Origin: Agaribacillus aureus
GTDB taxonomy: Bacteria > Bacteroidota > Bacteroidia > Cytophagales > Cyclobacteriaceae
NCBI GenBank assembly: GCA_030442055.1
Contig: JAUJEB010000001.1
Location: 1,860,001 to 1,924,000, forward strand
Length of the DNA stretch: 64,000 bases
Direction: 5' to 3'
A program made the translations under genes and the position numbers. Under the pieces are notes generated by a model. That model worked only from the letters and a program-made list of their open reading frames with translations. It made no database searches and was not told the DNA's origin. Below are positions 61,161-64,000 of this stretch, piece by piece. How positions within the stretch are numbered: the first letter of the stretch is position 1; every line of letters starts with the position of its first letter.

Positions 61161-64000
61161 TTATATAATATGGTCTTCAGTCAATGCCTCCCTTAAATGT
61201 GGCAGAACATAACGGTTAATTTTGAGAATGGCAGCTGACTCTTCTACAATTCGCGCCCGTATTAAGAGATTGATTTCACTCGTTAACTTTTTCTCGTCCA
61301 TCCTGACGATTCTTTGCAGCCGCTCCCTGGAAAGTGATTTATGCAACAAAATCTGGGCAAGAATAATTGTTTTCTCAGCGTCCAAATCATTCAGACAATC
61401 AACGGAGGGGTTTTTCAACAATTTCAGCCTGATCTCGCCATCGTCGGTTATTTCCTCCATGCTGGTAATCCAGGCCTGTAAAGCCGCTCCGATGTTTCCC
61501 TTGGAAATATTAAAGATCTGACTGAATAACCTGGCCATTTCCAGGTTGCCCAGCTTATCTTCCGGGACGTCCGCCAAACTAAATCGCAACCTGCTGGACC
61601 TGTGTCGTTTTAGAATGATCTGCTTGATTTGTTCTGTGTTGTAAGGTTCAATGTCTATGGTTTTGATAAAAGTATTTCCGAAGGCATTCAGCTGGTTGAT
61701 AAATTCAAAGCAATGGCTGTTCATGTTAAAGATAAACAGGCATTTGGTACTGTGTCTATCCACCATCTCCATAATTCTTTCTATCACCTCATATCCCTGA
61801 TCACTGCGCTCCCACCACAGTTCCAGGTCATTGAATATAATGGCAGTCTCCTTTTCAATCCGGTCAAAAATGGCGTTAAAATCTCCATAATACCGCATGC
61901 TCTTTTTGATAGCCTGATTGAAGGCCTTCGCACTTGTTGAACCTTCTCTGGGAGGATCTACGGTGTAAGTGTTTTCAGCCTCAAAATGCTTATAAGTCAT
62001 CATTTTGGATAACAGGCTTTTTCCCGACCCGGCTGTTCCGGTAATTAATATCGCCCCGGAACGGGTGGATTTATAAAGGTTAATTCCCTCATCGATGCGC
62101 AACTTGTCATTTTTTCGCAAAAGCCATAGCTCCCGGTCAATCATCTGTCCATGTAAAAAAAGCTGATTGTAATACAATGGCAATTTATCAACTACCTGTT
62201 TTTGGGGAGATACCTGGGTAATCAGCTTTAGAAAATCTTCTGTTGACGCCGCGTGACTTTTTTGCCCCTGCATTTTCTTGGCAGCCAATATACCTTCTGA
62301 CTTACGGTAATATAAGTTAGTGGCTGCGTCCTGCAATTTATTTTTTAGTGATTTTCGGAAGCTGGCAAATTTGCCAATGGCCTGTTGTTTCCTTTGTTCT
62401 CTTAAAATATAGTTGAGGTCGAGCGCAGATTTTATAACTGCATAACCATCCAGTTTACTCAAAACCAGTTTTCTGATTTCCGATATGTCCTTTTCATAAT
62501 TATCAACAGCACTACCAAGGTCATTTTCCTGTACCTGTAGCCTTTCTCCTTCCTCAGCGATAGTATCTATAAATTCCTGCTTCCTTTTGTTATCCAACGT
62601 CTTGGATACCTCATTTTTGTAATTTTCAATGGTAAATTCTACAGCCCTGGAAACATCTGACTCAATATGGACAGTTTTTTCTACCATCATTTGCAGCCTG
62701 TCTGTTTTTGTGGTCAACGGCTTTATGAGGTTTTCAGACATGATGTATTCAACTGTTTTTACCGGGGAAATCGACACCACATTAACCTCCTCGGCGTTGC
62801 CATTCATCAGGCTTTTGGGATCGGCAATTTTATATTGCTCCGGCAGGCGATCAAGAGAATTTTTAAGTTCTTCCTGAAATTTATCGAAGTTTTCTTTATA
62901 GTAAAATGTATTGCCCTCCTCGGCATCAACCAAACCCTTTACGGATTTGCTCTTTGCCATATCATCCTTTATTTTTTCAAATTGCCGAAGCTTCTGACTG
63001 ATGTTTTGCGAAATGGAGCTGGTAACATCATGGTCTTTCGGTTTAAATTGGTCAAACTGCTTTATCAGTTCATTCTGAAATGACAATAGCTTAACATCCA
63101 GGATGGTGTTAGCCATAACCATATGCTGGTTATGCAAACCGGAGCTTATGGTATCAACGAGCAGCTCGCCTTGCAGCTTTAATAATTTTTTAGATTTTAA
63201 TTCGGATTTGAAAATGTTTTTGATTTTCAATCCCAACAAGTCATATATGGCTTTTTGAATAACGCTGTTGTTGTCCACAAACAGGTGGGTTTTATTTTTG
63301 TGAACATTAGCTTTCAGGCCTTCTTCTATGTTTTGTAACTTTTCCTCCAGGCCATGACCGTGATGTTTTTTGTTTGGTTCGGTTTCGTTATCAAATTTTA
63401 TCAACTCGCCGATCGTATTTCTGAGGTCATGATTAAATTGGAGCCCCAGCCGGTTTAACTCAGCTACCTGGTTGATCAGGTTTTCCTTACCTTTCTGAAG
63501 AATTACCCAAGACGCTAAGTGATGATTATTCAATGCGTAATTCAAAGGCTTCTTAGAAACTTTGGATTTTAGCCTTTGGCCCCACGAAAAAGCTTTTAAA
63601 TCTTTTTGGGCCTCTTCTTTTTCAAATTTAACTAATGTCTTTTTAGGGAGCTCTTTGAGGTGATCACTAAATTTTTCATCAATTTGACGCAAACTTTTGA
63701 GCAACAGGTCGGTTTGTGATTCAAGATCCTGCTTGCTATGCTGCTCCAGTATCTCGTCTAACAAGGAAAAGAAACCCGTGTTAAGGGACGATTGTCGTAC
63801 TAAATCGTTATTGACGTTTTCCTGGCCACCCTGTTGCTTTTTCATAGTGGATAAATACGCCGTGGTTTTGCTTCTTATTTGCGATATCAGGTGAATATAT
63901 TCTGTAGAAAGCATCGCAACCACCTCGTCATAAACTCCTCCTATGATTTTTTTAGACTGGTCGTTGAGATTTTCAAACAACTCGGCAGCATTTTTTTGCG
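61161..64000 (-). CDS. Long coiled-coil P-loop ATPase (5' end outside window)
   Basis: The frame is open to the right edge, so the N-terminus is missing. The apparent start at 63980 is a TTG inside an open frame. At least 945 residues are present. Residues about 1-600 are largely helical and coiled-coil, rich in Lys, Glu, Gln and Leu. A P-loop follows (ITGTAGSGKSLLSKMM, Lys at about 654), then a Walker-B-like TAIIFNDLELWWERS. FIFNMNSHCFEFINQL may be a sensor region, and KTIDIEPYNTEQIKQIILKR resembles an AAA+ lid. The C-terminal 150 residues are helical and winged-helix-like. No nuclease or protease motif is visible. The family is unknown to me; it sits 9 bp before the MscS-like gene. Confidence 0.85.
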   Translation of the reverse strand, partial: QKNAAELFENLNDQSKKIIGGVYDEVVAMLSTEYIHLISQIRSKTTAYLSTMKKQQGGQENVNNDLVRQSSLNTGFFSLLDEILEQHSKQDLESQTDLLLKSLRQIDEKFSDHLKELPKKTLVKFEKEEAQKDLKAFSWGQRLKSKVSKKPLNYALNNHHLASWVILQKGKENLINQVAELNRLGLQFNHDLRNTIGELIKFDNETEPNKKHHGHGLEEKLQNIEEGLKANVHKNKTHLFVDNNSVIQKAIYDLLGLKIKNIFKSELKSKKLLKLQGELLVDTISSGLHNQHMVMANTILDVKLLSFQNELIKQFDQFKPKDHDVTSSISQNISQKLRQFEKIKDDMAKSKSVKGLVDAEEGNTFYYKENFDKFQEELKNSLDRLPEQYKIADPKSLMNGNAEEVNVVSISPVKTVEYIMSENLIKPLTTKTDRLQMMVEKTVHIESDVSRAVEFTIENYKNEVSKTLDNKRKQEFIDTIAEEGERLQVQENDLGSAVDNYEKDISEIRKLVLSKLDGYAVIKSALDLNYILREQRKQQAIGKFASFRKSLKNKLQDAATNLYYRKSEGILAAKKMQGQKSHAASTEDFLKLITQVSPQKQVVDKLPLYYNQLFLHGQMIDRELWLLRKNDKLRIDEGINLYKSTRSGAILITGTAGSGKSLLSKMMTYKHFEAENTYTVDPPREGSTSAKAFNQAIKKSMRYYGDFNAIFDRIEKETAIIFNDLELWWERSDQGYEVIERIMEMVDRHSTKCLFIFNMNSHCFEFINQLNAFGNTFIKTIDIEPYNTEQIKQIILKRHRSSRLRFSLADVPEDKLGNLEMARLFSQIFNISKGNIGAALQAWITSMEEITDDGEIRLKLLKNPSVDCLNDLDAEKTIILAQILLHKSLSRERLQRIVRMDEKKLTSEINLLIRARIVEESAAILKINRYVLPHLREALTEDHII

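Overview
The window comes from a free-living, probably marine, member of the Bacteroidota, most likely order Cytophagales (inference). Support: two SusC-type TonB-dependent receptors with N-terminal STN domains, one SusD, two ECF sigma factors and two FecR/DUF4974 anti-sigma factors, a hybrid two-component sensor/AraC protein, three type I sulfatases, many lipoprotein and Tat-like export signals, moderate-low GC, and few clear Shine-Dalgarno sequences. No tRNA, rRNA, CRISPR array or transposase gene was seen.

Layout. 1-4444 (minus): FecR and the start of a SusC receptor that runs off the left edge. 4710-20114: a block of mostly exported proteins: an enolase-superfamily protein, two paralogous DUF4832 TIM-barrel proteins, two paralogous Asp-box beta-propeller lipoproteins, a PQQ dehydrogenase with an embedded cytochrome c domain, an ECF sigma factor, a DeoR-type regulator and a Gfo/Idh oxidoreductase. 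20160-22034: a small island with an unknown exported protein, a small HTH/coiled-coil regulator and an 89-residue protein. 22501-25189: a second Gfo/Idh oxidoreductase, then a cation/proton antiporter overlapping a glutaredoxin-like gene. 25543-31381: a sulfatase, an AraC regulator and a divergent operon of zinc alcohol dehydrogenase, esterase and PhyH-type dioxygenase. 31505-39206 (minus): a complete sigma/FecR/SusC/SusD uptake operon, interrupted between sigma and FecR by a 255-bp tandem repeat array. 39504-60241: a polysaccharide-degradation region with an AraC regulator, a planctomycete-style PSCyt/PSD1 protein plus DUF1501 plus NHL-propeller operon, two sulfatases, a hybrid two-component regulator, a GH29 fucosidase, a GH2 enzyme and a GH16 enzyme. 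60402-64000 (minus): an MscS-type channel behind a long P-loop ATPase that is cut by the right edge.

How it may work together (inference). The right-hand half looks like a sulfated algal polysaccharide locus: GH16 cuts the backbone, sulfatases and GH29/GH2 trim it, and SusC/SusD import the products. The motif ATTTGTGATA (once with a mismatch) occurs near the GH16/GH2 operon, GH29, a sulfatase and the AraC/PSD1 divergent region, suggesting one regulon. The AraC/ADH/esterase/PhyH group could remove methyl groups and dispose of the formaldehyde. The left half suggests periplasmic oxidative sugar metabolism under DeoR control. Observations most worth a second look are the ATPase-MscS pair, the GH2 enzyme whose expected acid/base Glu is His, the DUF4832/Asp-box duplication, and the repeat array inside a sigma/anti-sigma operon.
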